Shown one piece after another: positions 1-11,700 of a stretch of 64,000 nucleotides of DNA. Position 1 is the stretch's first letter; each line of letters starts with the position of its first letter. The stretch comes from Melieria omissa (taxonomy: Eukaryota > Arthropoda > Insecta > Diptera > Ulidiidae), in assembly GCA_963971225.1 (NCBI GenBank), contig OZ020269.1, positions 27,073,783 to 27,137,782 on the forward strand, read 5' to 3'. The notes under the pieces are model-generated. The model had not been told where the DNA came from. It saw only the letters and a list, made by a program, of their open reading frames with translations, and made no database searches. The position numbers and the translations under genes are program-made.

Positions 1-531
1 GTCCCATTTTTGGAGGATTTCATTATGACAGCAATAAGTGAGAACGAGATAGCACGAACTTACATTTTGTAAGCTTACAAATTTTCAACACAATAGGTTG
101 TTTTGACTACTAAAACAGTTGCCAAAATACGTTTTGTTGCCAGTGTTCCCAATACATACTTCGTTCCCAATCATACTTCGCTATCTAAAAATCGTACAAA
201 AATCCACTAAGGATCCAAAAAATCCCCTAACATAAAATATAAATCCCCCAAACTTTCTCCTAAACAATTCTTCCTCCTAAAAATTATCCTAATAGGCCAA
301 GAATCTCCTAATTCTAGGAGGAAGTCTCCTGGTCTGGCAACACTGGGCTGGTGAAACACTCGACTACTTCTATCGCTATCCACATGAAGCAGATGGGAAT
401 TACAAGAATCGCACAAGTGCGTTTTTGGCTGACAATGCGTAAAACCTCCAAGTGTAAGGAAAATTAAAGAAAAAATTGCCAACTACCGTTCAGATTTTGC
501 ATTAAAATGTAGATCCTCTTCCCCTTTACCA
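1..531. other. Unassigned AT-rich noncoding DNA
   Basis: No gene, RNA or transposon is recognised here. The stretch around 200-340 contains several loosely repeated CTCCTAA/TCCTAAT words, but no clear tandem unit. Short open frames on either strand show no family resemblance. Confidence 0.5.
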
Positions 532-640
532 TTCCGCTTAAAATGTGTGTTGTAACACATGTTGTATACACTTTTCAAAACGGTTTAAATACGTGGTATC
601 ACAATGTAATATGCCTCCGAGTGTGTTTCTTATAGAAGCA
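532..640 (+). repeat. Dispersed palindromic repeat, copy 1
   Basis: An imperfect inverted repeat (CCGCTTAAAATGTGT near 534 against ACTTTTCAAAACGG near 570) is followed by GTGGTATCACAATG at 593-606 and a CCTCCGAGTGTGTTTC tail. The same order of blocks is found on the minus strand at 61500-61661, with 17-bp perfect arms, and a shorter version starts near 28999. I infer a dispersed, probably non-autonomous repeat family. Its class is not identified. Confidence 0.5.
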
Positions 641-1274
641 GCCGTAGCCCAATTGCCGGATTTTTGCCAAAGCGACTACACACGTGTGCGCTGATGCGTT
701 GTTTTAGTGGAAGAGAGCTTTTTTCGCCGAATGCGGTCGTTTTTGCTTCAAATCAAATCAAATTAAACCAATTCAAATCGAATCGATGTGCCACTAATCG
801 TTTTACCCTTTTGAAGGTAATCGATGTGAATGACAGCGCATGCATCCCAAAAAACTGTAGCCATGACCTTGTTGGCCGACATAACCACCTTGACCATCTT
901 TGGTGCACATTCCCCCGGAGAAATTCACTGCTTTGACTGTTTTGTTTTGATTGAAATTTGCAAAATTAGCTGCTTTAAATGACTGTCAAACACAAAGTAA
1001 ATGACGTGTCACGCTCAAATTTGTATGCCATTTTCATGTTGAGGTCGAAAACTGTTCAAAACACCCTCACATTTTTCAATTTCATATTTCTTTAAGGCCA
1101 CTTTACTCATAACTTACTCAAACAAATATTCACCCAATTTTGGTTAAAACATCTAATTTGCCTTACAATATCCCTCTTCCGAACTGTTACCATTGCTTGA
1201 TTTGCAATCCCTTGATGCCTGTCAAGGATTTTCGTTCCGATTTGCCTAAATTTGCGAAAACAAAGTGTTTAAAA
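641..1274. other. Unassigned noncoding DNA
   Basis: The sequence between the dispersed repeat and the mariner element contains only short open frames with no recognisable protein. No repeat unit was seen. Confidence 0.4.
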
Positions 1275-2577
1275 TAAGGACTGTATCGAAAATTATAAAT
1301 ACACCAAAACATGCTTCATACTAGTGCATAACAAAAGTTAGAATTTATTTTTTTTTATAAATGGCATTTCACATTGTATATTTTTGTAAATAGCAACAAA
1401 AAAAATTATTTAGTGGGAGGCTAACCCACATTTTTAATCTTTTTGTCGAGGTCCTTTTTTAAATTCTGGACACAGCCAGAATCTAATTTTTTGTTAACAC
1501 TATTCCAATCTTTTTTAAATTTTTGAACGGAGTTAGCCGGTTTAGATCTTTTTTTAAGGTCCCTCTTCATCAACGTCCAAAATTTTTCGATAGGGCGTAT
1601 CTCTGGACACTTTGGAAGATTCATGTTTTTCTTAACAAAATGTATGTTCTTCTCTTCATACCACGTTAGTACTGGCTTAGCATAATGGCAAAAAGCTATG
1701 TCGGCCCAAAACCAAGTCTTGCCAGTGTGTTTTTTCAGCAACGGCAGCAATCTCTACTTGAGGCACTCATTTAGGTACATTTCAGCGTTCAGGGGCTTGT
1801 CCGTGAAGAGTGGAGTCGACATTTTTTCACACTTGCATATTGCTTGCCAAACAAGAATCGTATTGCCAAATTTTTCGCCAAAAATTGATTTGTCAGCTTT
1901 TGAAATTTCACTGCCTTTCGGAACTGCGTAGAATTGGGGTCCTGGCCGCGTTTTGTAGTCCAATTTCACGTATGTTTCGTCGTCCATTATGATACAATCA
2001 AATTTTTGCCTACAAATATAGTCGTACAATTTTCGGGATCTGGTTTTCACCTGCGCGCATTGCTGAGTGCTTCGTTTCGGCTGTTTTTGCTTTCTATATG
2101 TTCCCAACTGGATTCTCTTCTTGGCACGTTGAACCATTGCTGCAGTCGTTCCGACTTTTTTTGCGCAATCGCGTACGGATATCTCCTTATTTTCTTAAAT
2201 AAGGCACATATCTTAGTATCTAGCAATGGTTAGGAGCCACCCTTTTTACGACCTTGTCCTGGTAAATCTTCAAGTGTGCAATGTGTAGTATACCGGCGAA
2301 TAGTTTTTGCACAGCAAACAGGCTAACATTTGCTTCTTTTGCTAATTTTCTATACGACATTCCTTTGGTTGATGCCCATTTGGACAAAATTTCCTGACGA
2401 AGTTTTGCGGAAAGTCCTCTCATTTTTAAGCGTTTCGATATACTACAACAAATTTTTCACGAAAATAACAATTTGAACCTCTAGAATCTAAAAACCGATA
2501 TTGCTGAGCAACCAGCATTGCATAGCCCACTTTATATGATTTTTAAAGTGTATTCATAATTTTCGATACAGTCCTTA
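1275..2577 (-). mobile_element. Tc1/mariner-superfamily element, inactive copy
   Basis: The element is bounded by 28-bp terminal inverted repeats at 1277-1304 and 2548-2575 that differ at one position (outer end AGGACTGTATCGAAAATTAT). TA dinucleotides flank both sides, as expected for TA target duplication in this superfamily. The length is about 1.3 kb, normal for mariner-like elements. The transposase reads on the minus strand and is broken, so the copy cannot encode its own transposase. It could still be moved in trans because the ends are well preserved. Confidence 0.9.
1421..2423 (-). pseudogene. Tc1/mariner transposase pseudogene (DD37E-like)
   Basis: Three minus-strand blocks make up one decayed transposase. 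Block 2423-2220 is an N-terminal helix-turn-helix (SAKLRQEILSKW, YRKLAKEANVS). Block ~2180-1754 holds a second DNA-binding segment (RDCAKKVGTTAAMVQRAKKR) and the first catalytic Asp in IIMDDETYVKLDY. Block 1750-1421 holds the second Asp in WADIAFCHYA and the last acid in RPIEKFW. I count 37 residues between the last two acids, which suggests a DD37E-type group rather than Tc1 DD34E. Lesions visible are frameshifts near 2220 and near 2183 and an in-frame TAG at 1754-1756. An intact member would be roughly 330-350 residues. Family membership is firm; subgroup is inferred from spacing only. Confidence 0.85.
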
Positions 2578-5399
2578 AATATGAATAAAATTATGCGGCT
2601 GAATTTCAAATGCTTCAATGGAAATCAACAATGGACTGCCACATGCCAACAATGCACCATGTCAACAATGAACCCATGACTGGCAACAACAGTTGCTCAT
2701 AGCGACGGCTTTATCCACTTTCACTTGTTGGCTGCATTTCCTGCTCTTTGCTAACATTACCACAGCAGAGTAGGCAAACATGAAGTAAAATTCCAGGCAT
2801 TCGTCAGCAAAAATTCCTAACTTACACACGAACGCACACATCATAAATATTGAAATTCAAATTAAAAGTCTGTATGCCAAACAATATTTTAAGTGCCCTA
2901 CAAATTAATACTGAACGCCAATGCCCACACAAAGCCACCCACACACACACACACACGCAAACATTGAAAAAGCCCAGTCAGCCGTACAGCATTGGTTGGC
3001 TGTGTGATGGATACTTGCAGATTTGCGACTCTTGAAATTGCTTAGGAAAGCAAAGGGAAAGCGAAGAGAGAATGAAGAGCACAGACGTCATTAAGTTTGA
3101 AGCGGCCATTCATTCAAGTATGAAAGAAAACTTAAGACCAGAAAAAAGAAAACTTGGAATATGTAGAAGCACTGGTCGAGCACAAACTTGACTTGACTAC
3201 CGTTTGGTAGTCAAGTCAAGCTGAATTTAAATAATTTCCAATAAAAATTGATACGAACGCAGCATAATTCGACGATAAGATAAAATAAGCTAACAAACCG
3301 ATCAGCCATTACACACACAGACACGCACACACTAACTGCTGCCACAGGAGACTTGTGTACGTGGCCAACTTTGTATGGAACTGTTTTCATGTATTACGAT
3401 ATTTATGTCTGTATGTATTTATATGTATGAATGTATGTTTATGTAAGTTCGTATGAGCTGAAAATGGCATTGGCTGTTTGGCGATAAAATTGCATTTTAA
3501 TTAAAAACTGTTGATGCCATGCAAAATGTGAAGATTGTCAGTCAGCAATTGCAGCACAGCAGAACGTTGGCGACAGCAAAAACGATTATGAGGATGATGA
3601 TTATTATGATGATGACAATAATGTCGCTACTGTGTGTACTGAAGCTGTTGATATTTGTTGTTGGATTTTACATACAAAAAAACACGATTTAATTGAAAAG
3701 CTGAAACATCTCGGACATTTCTGTGAAGCACCTTCGGCACCTACTCTTTGAAATGTCATGCAAAATATTTTATTTATTCTGTGAATATTCAACTCGAAAA
3801 GTTTCATAAATAATGAAAAATGAAATTTCACTGGCACTGCGTTGTGGCTGCTTGAAGTCATTGTTTATGTTGAGGAACTGAACAGAATCACAACACAAAA
3901 CAATTAGTTGGCTCATGGCGTGAAATCTTACCATCACAACAACAAACAAACGAGGTGGGTCCCAAACGGAAGCAGCAGCATATTCAATCAATTATAGTGA
4001 AAGTTGCTGCCAATTAATGGCGTGCAAAACTACTCAATCTCAGCCACAACAAACAACACCAACTTGGCAACACCCAGTCACTAAACACACACATGCACAC
4101 TCGCAGTCACACACAATAAATCGTCCACTGTGCACACATGAACCTTGGCTGTGACCATGTCGAGCAAATGACTGCCTAATAAACTGAAAATGAAGATTTC
4201 TGCTCATTAATTATTTACAGCCCAGTAACACGCACACAGGCGGCCGGCGTTAGTGCGTTATATGTATGTGTGCGCAAAGTTCATTGTATGTGTGTATAGT
4301 TTACGTTTATGCTCGTTGCTTTATGTTTGCGCAAAGCGCCGCAACAAAACACAGACAAACACATTAACGTCATTATGCTTCAACGGACGACACACCAACA
4401 CATGTAAATTACTACACATCTATGTTGGTTCAGTTTCAATGTGTGTGAGTGTGTGTGTGTTACTATTGAATATTATCGCTTGTTGTGTGTGCTTTTCATT
4501 TGCCAAGTCATTCAAACACGCATGAACAACGCCAAATTCCTCAATCAAACCCACCGCCCACTCACTGCATTGTTATCACACGGCCACACCTCCTCAATGT
4601 GATGGCGTCGTGTTACTTCTGAGTGTGTTTGTGTGTGTGCATTCAACGCATTGAACGCCTGATTTATTGATGTGTGCGTGTAAATTTCATTATTTACAAA
4701 CATATAAATGTTGACTGCACACACATCAGGCAGCTACGCTGATTTAATTTAATTCACTGCACTTTCATGTAAATTCATTTAAACCAATTTTTAAGAATTG
4801 GGAATTTTGCCATTGTTGGCATTGTTTGCTGCTAACAAATAGCGCCCCCCCCCCCCCCAACCCCCGTTTCACGTCAGTGCCCGTCGATTGTTGGCTACGT
4901 TGAGCCGCTGTGTAGGCACTCGTGATTATATTGTAATGTCGTGTTCATTGTATTTGGCTATGGTTTTGTGTGTGTGTGTGTGCGCATATTTACTGACAAG
5001 TGTGGCTGTGCAGCATTGCCATGGCAGCCATACACAAAAATCTATTGTGTAGCGCCAGCGACATGGAAGTGGGCTGCTTCGAAGAGTTACGTGATTAAAT
5101 TTTTGATATCAAAATTATGTTGAGCACATAACTATTTATGTACTTGAAACAATTATACATTGAAAATTCCAGCCATGGATTACAATAAAATTAAGGACTC
5201 ATTAAACAACTAGACCACACTTAAATTTTTTTATTTTTTTATACCAGAAATTAACAGAAAATATGGAAAATTTTTTAAATTTTTTATACCACAAATTAAC
5301 ACAAAAAATATGGAAAAATCAAAAAATTATAATTGCTTTTTATTAGTGTCGAACCTAAATCAACTTTTCAAAGCTAAAATTAAACTTTTTTACTTTGTT
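2578..5399. other. Unassigned noncoding DNA with CA/TG microsatellites and a C14 run
   Basis: No gene is recognised. There are CA runs at 2939-2957, scattered CA/TG tracts at 3310-3340, 4080-4110 and 4440-4460, a TG run at 4966-4982, and a homopolymer of 14 C at 4845-4858. Short open frames over these tracts are low-complexity. Confidence 0.5.
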
Positions 5400-6830
5400 A
5401 GACATTAATTTTTGAAAAACATTGAATAAGTTTTGATTTGAAGTAGTTTCAACCACTTTGAAGTCCATATATCATGTTTCTTTGTACAAAATCTTTACTC
5501 ATTTTTAACCACGTCAGCGATTGATTTTCGAAAAACGAAATATGTGTCAAATTTGTTTTAATTTTGAGTACCTTAAGCAAGTTTAAAGTCGATTGTCCAA
5601 TTAAATCACATTTGCCATTCAAATTCTTAACCCATTTTTGACCCATCAAAGATTAATTTTTAAAAACCTAGAAAATATGAGTAGAATAATTGAAATTTGA
5701 AATACCTTAAACAAGTTTGAAGTAAAAGGATCCATTAACTCCAGTTTCTCCATACAAACTCTTAACCCATTCATCACCGCATCAGAGATTTAATTTTGAA
5801 AAACTTAAAACTGAATATGTGTCGAATTAGTTGTAATTTTTAGTACATTAAGCAAGTTTAAAGGCGATTGGCCTATTGAATCATGTTTCTTCATATAAAT
5901 TTTTAACCCATTTCTAACCCATCAAAGATTGATTTTCCAAAACCCAGAAAATATGAGTAGAATAATTTTCGATTTGAAATACTTTCAACATGTTTGAAGC
6001 AAAAGGACCAATTTTTTCAAGTTTCTCCATACAAACTCTTAACTCATTCATGAACTGAACTGAGAACAGAAACTGAACAGAAACTGAACTGAGAAAACTG
6101 AATATATGTCGAATTAGTTTAAACTTTGGGTACACTAAACAAGTAAAAAATCGATTGGCCTATTAAATCATGTTTCCTCATATAAATGTTTAACCCATCT
6201 CTGAACCGTCATAAATTGATTTTCAAAAAACTAGAATATATGAGTGGAATAAATTTTGATTTGATATAATTTCAACAAGTTTGAAGAAAAAGGTTCCATT
6301 AACTCAAGTTTCTCCATAGAAACTTTTAACCCATTCATGACCGCATTAGAGATTCAGTTTCGAAAAAACTGAAAACTGAATATGTGTCGAATTAGTTTTA
6401 ATTTTGAGTACCTTTAGCAAGTTTTACGTTGATTGTCCAATTAAATCATGTTTTCCATTCAAATTATTAACCCATTTTTGGCTTATCAAAGCTTTATTTT
6501 CACAAAACTAAAAGAATAAATTTCGATTTCATATTTTTACAACAGGTTTGAAGTCAATGGATCTATTATCTCAAGTTTTTTCATACAAACTCTTAACCCA
6601 TTCATGACCGCATCAAATAGTCAATTTCGAAAAAAAAAACTTAAAACTGAATATGTGTCGAATTAGTTTTAATTTTGAGTACTTTAAGCAAGTTTTAAGT
6701 CAATTGGCCAATTAAATCATGATTCCTCATATAAATTTTTAACACATTTCTGACCCATCAATGAATGAACTTATCAAAAATTGATGTTCAAAAACTAGAA
6801 ATGAGGAGTAGAATAAATTCTTCCGGGACT
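5400..6830 (+). repeat. Degenerate tandem satellite, ~275-bp dimeric unit
   Basis: A block beginning TATGTGTCGAATTAG recurs at 5541, 5816, 6105, 6381 and 6652, giving intervals of 275, 289, 276 and 271 bp. Each unit has two related halves, each containing a TTAACCCAT word. One half has ATTAAATCATG and CCCATCAAAG; the other has CCATACAAACTCTTAACCCA and CATGACCGCATCA. Copies differ by many substitutions, so the array is old. It has no coding capacity. Confidence 0.8.
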
Positions 6831-7070
6831 ACTGGGATAATACATCCCAGCAAGTTTTTAATCGCCCTCAAAACAATTATTCAAATCTTACGACCCACGC
6901 AAAATATTTTTTCGATTTCGGTGTTCCCGCATTAAAGGATGATTGCAGAATTTTTGAGCATCCAATATAATTATCTAACCCCAACATTCATGGCATGAGA
7001 ATATTTCTACTAAGAGTATTTTGGATTTTAAAATTAAACTCCGTCCCGAAAGGGTTAAAGCAAGTTTAAA
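6827..7070 (+). repeat. Dispersed repeat, copy A
   Basis: The segment starting GGACTACTGGGATAATAC near 6834 and running through AAGTTTTTAATCGCCC and AACAATTATTCAAATCT matches a second copy at 9143-9360. A later block, ATTTCTACTAAGAGTATTTTGG near 7000, has a counterpart near 9330. The family is not identified. Confidence 0.6.
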
Positions 7071-9142
7071 GTTAGCTTTACTACTATTACTAACTCATTT
7101 CTGAGTTTCGAATGAAATGACAACAACTTTGAAGTCAATAGACAATAAATCAAAGTTATCAAACAAACTTTCAACTTCAAAGAAACCATGTTTCTCACAA
7201 AGAGTAATTTTCACCAAGTTTAAAGTCAATTAGACCTTTAAGTAATTATTCTGCATACGACCTCTTAACCCATTGCTGATTTGCAAAAAAGTTAAAATTT
7301 TCGAAAAAAGAAAATTAATAACGTTGACTGAAGTCCTTCAAAACAACGCCATGTATTTCTAAAACCCGAAATTACTTTTTTGCCAACTCGATTCTTTTTA
7401 ACTGAAAACTACCATCTGCGGCGCATTAAACTACATTTTTCATCAAACATAGATGCAACTTTTTGCGCATTTACTTATTTATGAATTTTGCTTTTCGAAA
7501 GAGCAAAGCTTCAATTTCCAACCAATGTCGAGTGTTAAGCCAACAAGAAATAAAGTTGACAGTTTTTCACCTTTTGCTGCGTTAACTTGCTACACATACG
7601 TTGCATGAAATGTCATGGCAAAAGCCGCACTTTATTTCCGACTGCAAGAGCTCACAGGTTCACATACACACAAATCCTTAATAACATTTTCACATGTCAG
7701 GTATTCGACACACACACGGTTCAATTTCCGACACTATTGCACAAGTGTCAACATAATTTGACTTATGAAAATGAAACCGCACACACAAACACACTAACAC
7801 AAACACAACTTGCCGCAGCAACTGACACCGCAGCATTTTGCGGCTTAATAAACTTCAACAGTGCGCTGCATGCACTGCAACATGCTGCCTGTCAAATTGA
7901 GAAAAGGCAGCAAAACAAAAAAAACAATATTAAAATAAAAACGCAAGCAGCAAAAACGCCAAACAACCAAAAGCAGTGGATGGCGCAAATTGCAAGAACC
8001 GACAAAAATATGCAAGTGGCACGAAATCAATAATTTTTGCCCCACACCACAGCACAGTGCTGCTGTTTTGTGGCAGCGAAAAGGAAATGCGGCCAATGAT
8101 AGCAGTTGCAGCGCTGCCCAGTGCACCGATTGCAGCGACGCAGGAAGTGGCGGCGTGTGCGCGCATTTCAGCGACACTGATGTGGCTGACGGCATTTGCA
8201 TTGCTTTAAATTATGAAACATAATGTGGCTGTCGATGACATTGCACTGTATGCCATAAGGACAGGCGGAAGGACAACTCAGTGCATCCGAGTTCGCTGTA
8301 AAACTGCCATTTGAAAGTAATTTCAATAATTTTGCAATTGCACAAAAGTGCGAATAAATTTTAAAGACCTTAAAGTTAGAGTGTGCGTTGTCAGTCAGTT
8401 TTCTTCAAGTGTGCTTATGCGTTGTTCTCACACAAACACACATACATGTTTGTATGCATGTATGTAGAGCTGCATGTAACATGTTTGCACGAACTCGGGC
8501 CGAAAGTGTTCAAACACTTGTTCAGCAAAATTTGAACTAACAGCACTTGACTGCGTGTGCGCTGCTTGCTTGTGTTTTCCTAAGTTGTACGTGTTGTGTG
8601 TGTGTTTGTTTGTATTACAACCATACATTATCGGCTGTTCTTGTTTTCTCTCACTTTTACATTTTTGTGGCTAATTTTTGCTCGAGGAAATTGCCCCAAC
8701 CAGTTCGACACTCTCCCCATGAACGAAAATGGCACACACACACAGTCAAACATATAAAAGACATCACATTAATACCGTTTCACACACGTACACATACACG
8801 TGTGTTGATGAACACGTGCGCGCAATGTTAATTAAAAGAACTGCCTGCCATCAGCAGTTGTGACCGCCTGTCAGTGCCTACGTTCACCCCTCTGACTCCA
8901 ACCTTTGCCTTTACCACTTGACTCGCCTAATGTGTTAACACAAATAAACAATTTTTTTGGCATTTCGCCTTCAGTCATTTAATTGCAAAATTTTTTGGAA
9001 TTTATTTTTAGTTCAATGGAAAGAGTAGGTTGAAAATTTTACTCAGAATTTGTTCAGAATATTTTAAGATTTAAAATAAAAGTCATATTCAATGAGATGA
9101 CATGTTTTCTCTGTTTCTAAGTTTAAAGGGCTTTAACCATTT
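7071..9142. other. Unassigned noncoding DNA
   Basis: No gene is recognised. An open frame at 7587-8033 lacks an ATG at its start and is rich in Thr/Gln/Asn from CA- and CAA-type repeats, so I do not call it. The 7870-8220 part is richer in GC but open in several frames on both strands without a recognisable protein. Confidence 0.45.
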
Positions 9143-9360
9143 CAGGACTACTGGGATAATACGTTCCAGTAAGTTTTTAATGCGCCTCGAAACAATTATT
9201 CAAATCTATTAAATCGAATTATATGGTAAAAAATAATAATTAAAAAAAAATTAAAAATAAAATAAAAAAAATCAAATAAAAATAATTTCAAAATTTGGGA
9301 ATACGCAACATAATTTTATAGCTCTAACATTTCTACCAAGAATATTTTGGTTGGTTAAGG
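9143..9360 (+). repeat. Dispersed repeat, copy B
   Basis: This segment matches 6827-7070: GGACTACTGGGATAATAC, AAGTTTTTAATGCGCC and AACAATTATTCAAATCTA occur in the same order and spacing. The middle carries an A-rich insertion near 9225-9285. A diverged third piece (GATTACTGGGACAATGTG, 9461-9478) lies just downstream. Confidence 0.6.
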
Positions 9361-9538
9361 TGATCAATGAAATTTCACTCTTTCCGGGCATTTCCGCAGT
9401 AGTTCGCTGACCAACACAGAAAATACCAAAAAATTACCGGAAAGCTGTTTAACGCTTTTGCGATTACTGGGACAATGTGTCTCAGTAAATTTGAAGCAAG
9501 CCTAACTTTGTACTGCTCAATGTATTTACAAACCCAAG

Positions 9539-10036
9539 CAGTGGCGGAGCAGCCGCCGTGGCTCAGTTGGTTAGTGCGCGGTCCAACGAGTCGCATGCAG
9601 AGCGACGCAAGATCGAATACTGCATGTAGTAACACCTAAAAAAAATAACGGGAAACTCGTTTTCTCTTTCGGTGGCTGTCCTCTCAGCTGGAAATGGCAA
9701 ACCTCTGAGAGTAAAAATTGCCTATGAAAAAGCTCCCAACCTGCCGTTCGGAACCGGCATAAAAACTGTAGGTCCCTTCCACCCGCGTACAAAATTCACA
9801 CGCACAACACGGGTGGTTGCGGGAAGCTAGGCCTTAGTCTCGCGTAAGCGGGCTGTCGTGCCAATCAATTAATTATTAAGCAGTGGCGGACCCAGGAGGG
9901 AGGGGGAGTTTGGGTGTTTAAACCCCCGAAATATTAGGATCGACTTTAAAACTACATACAAATCAAAAGGCATTTTATGAATGTTATAGAATTAGTCATT
10001 GAAATCCCTCCAAATATATTTCTGAATCTGCCCCTG
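9539..10036 (+). mobile_element. hAT-type MITE, copy 1, split by a SINE
   Basis: The MITE runs from CAGTGGCGGA (9539-9548) and, after the SINE, from 9881 to 10036, where it ends TCTGCCCCTG. The two ends form an imperfect inverted repeat. The 8-bp word AACCCAAG lies directly outside both ends (9531-9538 and 10037-10044), the target duplication length typical of hAT elements. Without the SINE the MITE is 156 bp. A second copy in opposite orientation lies at 40558-40706. It encodes nothing and would depend on a hAT transposase elsewhere. Confidence 0.8.
9549..9877 (+). mobile_element. tRNA-derived SINE, copy 1, nested in the hAT MITE
   Basis: The left part resembles a tRNA gene, with a pol III A-box-like TGGCTCAGTTGG at 9559-9570 and a degraded B-box region near 9610. 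The body carries AAAAAGCTCCCAAC and GCCGTTCGGAACCGGC, shared with the copy at 29508-29831. It ends in hairpin CTCGC-GTAA-GCGGG, then CTGTCGTGCC and an AATT-rich tail. A perfect 13-bp target duplication, AAGCAGTGGCGGA, lies at 9536-9548 and 9878-9890 and includes the end of the host MITE. The element has no coding capacity and must use LINE machinery. Confidence 0.85.
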
Positions 10037-10044
10037 AACCCAAG

Positions 10045-10789
10045 GCATCCCAATGATTGGTGAAAGAAACAAAACAAAATTAGCTTTCACTATTCGTTAC
10101 ATTAACGTGACTTTAATATTCGGCAGATTTTTCATGTCTATTTATCTGTTGAAAATTATAAGCCCTAGGATGACAATCAAGGATCGAAAACTTTACTGAG
10201 ATCCCAAACTCATTTTTAAATCCTTTTTCTAAATTTCCTTCCAGTTAAAAAAACAAGCCGTTCGCCAGACAAAATTCTGTCACCAAAGGGTTAAAGCGTA
10301 ATGAGTTTTTGGTGTTTAAAAAACATTGCATAAACTTTTATAGTTAATTCCCTGAATACCACTTACAGACCATTAACACTAGAATGCCCAGTCACTTCAA
10401 TCTTTGTTGGAACAGCCTGGGAAACGCAACACACAACATAGAGTAAAAATCCATTATACTGCAACATTAGGTTTCCAGTTAATTTTCTCTAAATGTACTC
10501 GACCTTCGGAGAAAGTTCAGTAGATTCTGTGGTGCCAAGGAGTCAAAGTGGTCGCTTCTCAACACATCAGTGCCAAGTTTCTTAAAGTTGAGATATATTT
10601 CGTATGCGATATAGACAAACAGAGAGTAATTCGCCATCTCATCATCCTTTTCCAAGTAAATACTAGGCCCGCCAACTGCTTGCAGTCCCTCCTACATAGA
10701 GACAAAATAAATTGTAAGCATTGGTCTGAGATGAGGGGAACTGTAAGTTTCGTGCAACTGTAGCCGCTATCAGACTGTCGTGAGTTGAA
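10045..10789. other. Unassigned noncoding DNA
   Basis: I see no gene or clear repeat structure. The phrase CCAAAGGGTTAAAGC near 10275 resembles GAAAGGGTTAAAGC near 7060, which suggests a further diverged copy of the local dispersed repeat. Confidence 0.4.
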
Positions 10790-11698
10790 ATGTCCTATTC
10801 ATTAGTGACTTTGATGGCCGCGGATGAGAGCGGTAGAATAGGTCCCATAAATGGGCCCATAAATGCAGCCTCTGAGCTAGTTTTAGCTAAGGTGTCTCAA
10901 GTTCATTACCAGCAGCTTCTACGTGACCTGGGATCCAAGGGAGCATCAAGCCGTTATAAGTATTTACCGTCACAATTCAGCTTTGATTTTCAGGAATTGA
11001 CTATTGTGAAGTTTGGAACTCTATCCAAGACCATAGACGCAGAAGAATTTTCGTGTCCACCTGCTTTTCACAACATGTTTATTTGTTTAAAAAGTATGAC
11101 ATACAAATTTGTCTAAAACAAAAATACATACAAACTGAGAGCAAAACACCGTTGAGCGCCATTTGATGCGAAAGGGACACCAAAGTCGAAACCTTGCACT
11201 GTTCTGGGTCTTTCGTGACTATTCAAAAGCTATGTTTGTCGAGCTCATTCTCAAGATTTAACCATTAGTGAACCATAAGTGTGATCACTGAAAGCATTGA
11301 GTTGAGTAAGAAGCATAGACATGATCGACGAAGGATCAATATTGGAGCCAGCATGATCGTTCAGTGTGAGAATTCTTCCCATATCATTGCGGTCAGTGAC
11401 ATGAAGGTGTTTCTTGGGAGCCTTTTCTCGTATAAAAACTTCAAGTGATGGTCGACTCATCAAGGCATCTGGCGGCACCGGGCCAGAAGTTGTCGGGAAA
11501 GCTTTTGTACAAAATATGGTCACAGTGAGCTGCAGTCTGGAAAACGTTCTCCTCACCTCTGCTAGAGAAACTCTATTCATACAAGCACCAAAGGAGATGT
11601 TATATCCTATCATAACTGTATGGACTTTGCTTGGGGAAAAGACTCCAGGTATTCCAAAAGACATCTTTGCACTGCCAAAAAGTTTACAGTGCTTTTAA
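10790..11698. other. Possible remnant of coding sequence, unknown
   Basis: Two ATG or near-ATG frames on + (10790-11116, 108 residues; 11414-11698, 94 residues) and one on - (11251-11664, 137 residues) sit in a stretch of more balanced base composition than its surroundings. I recognise no domain in any of them, and plus and minus frames overlap, so at most one can be real. The stretch could be a decayed transposon or gene fragment. It is recorded because the composition stands out, not because a product can be named. Confidence 0.15.
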
Positions 11699-11700
11699 TT

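Noticed and set aside
7587..8033. 148-codon plus-strand frame
   Set aside because: Starts with TTG, is low-complexity Thr/Gln/Asn from CA and CAA tracts, and overlaps equally long frames on the other strand.
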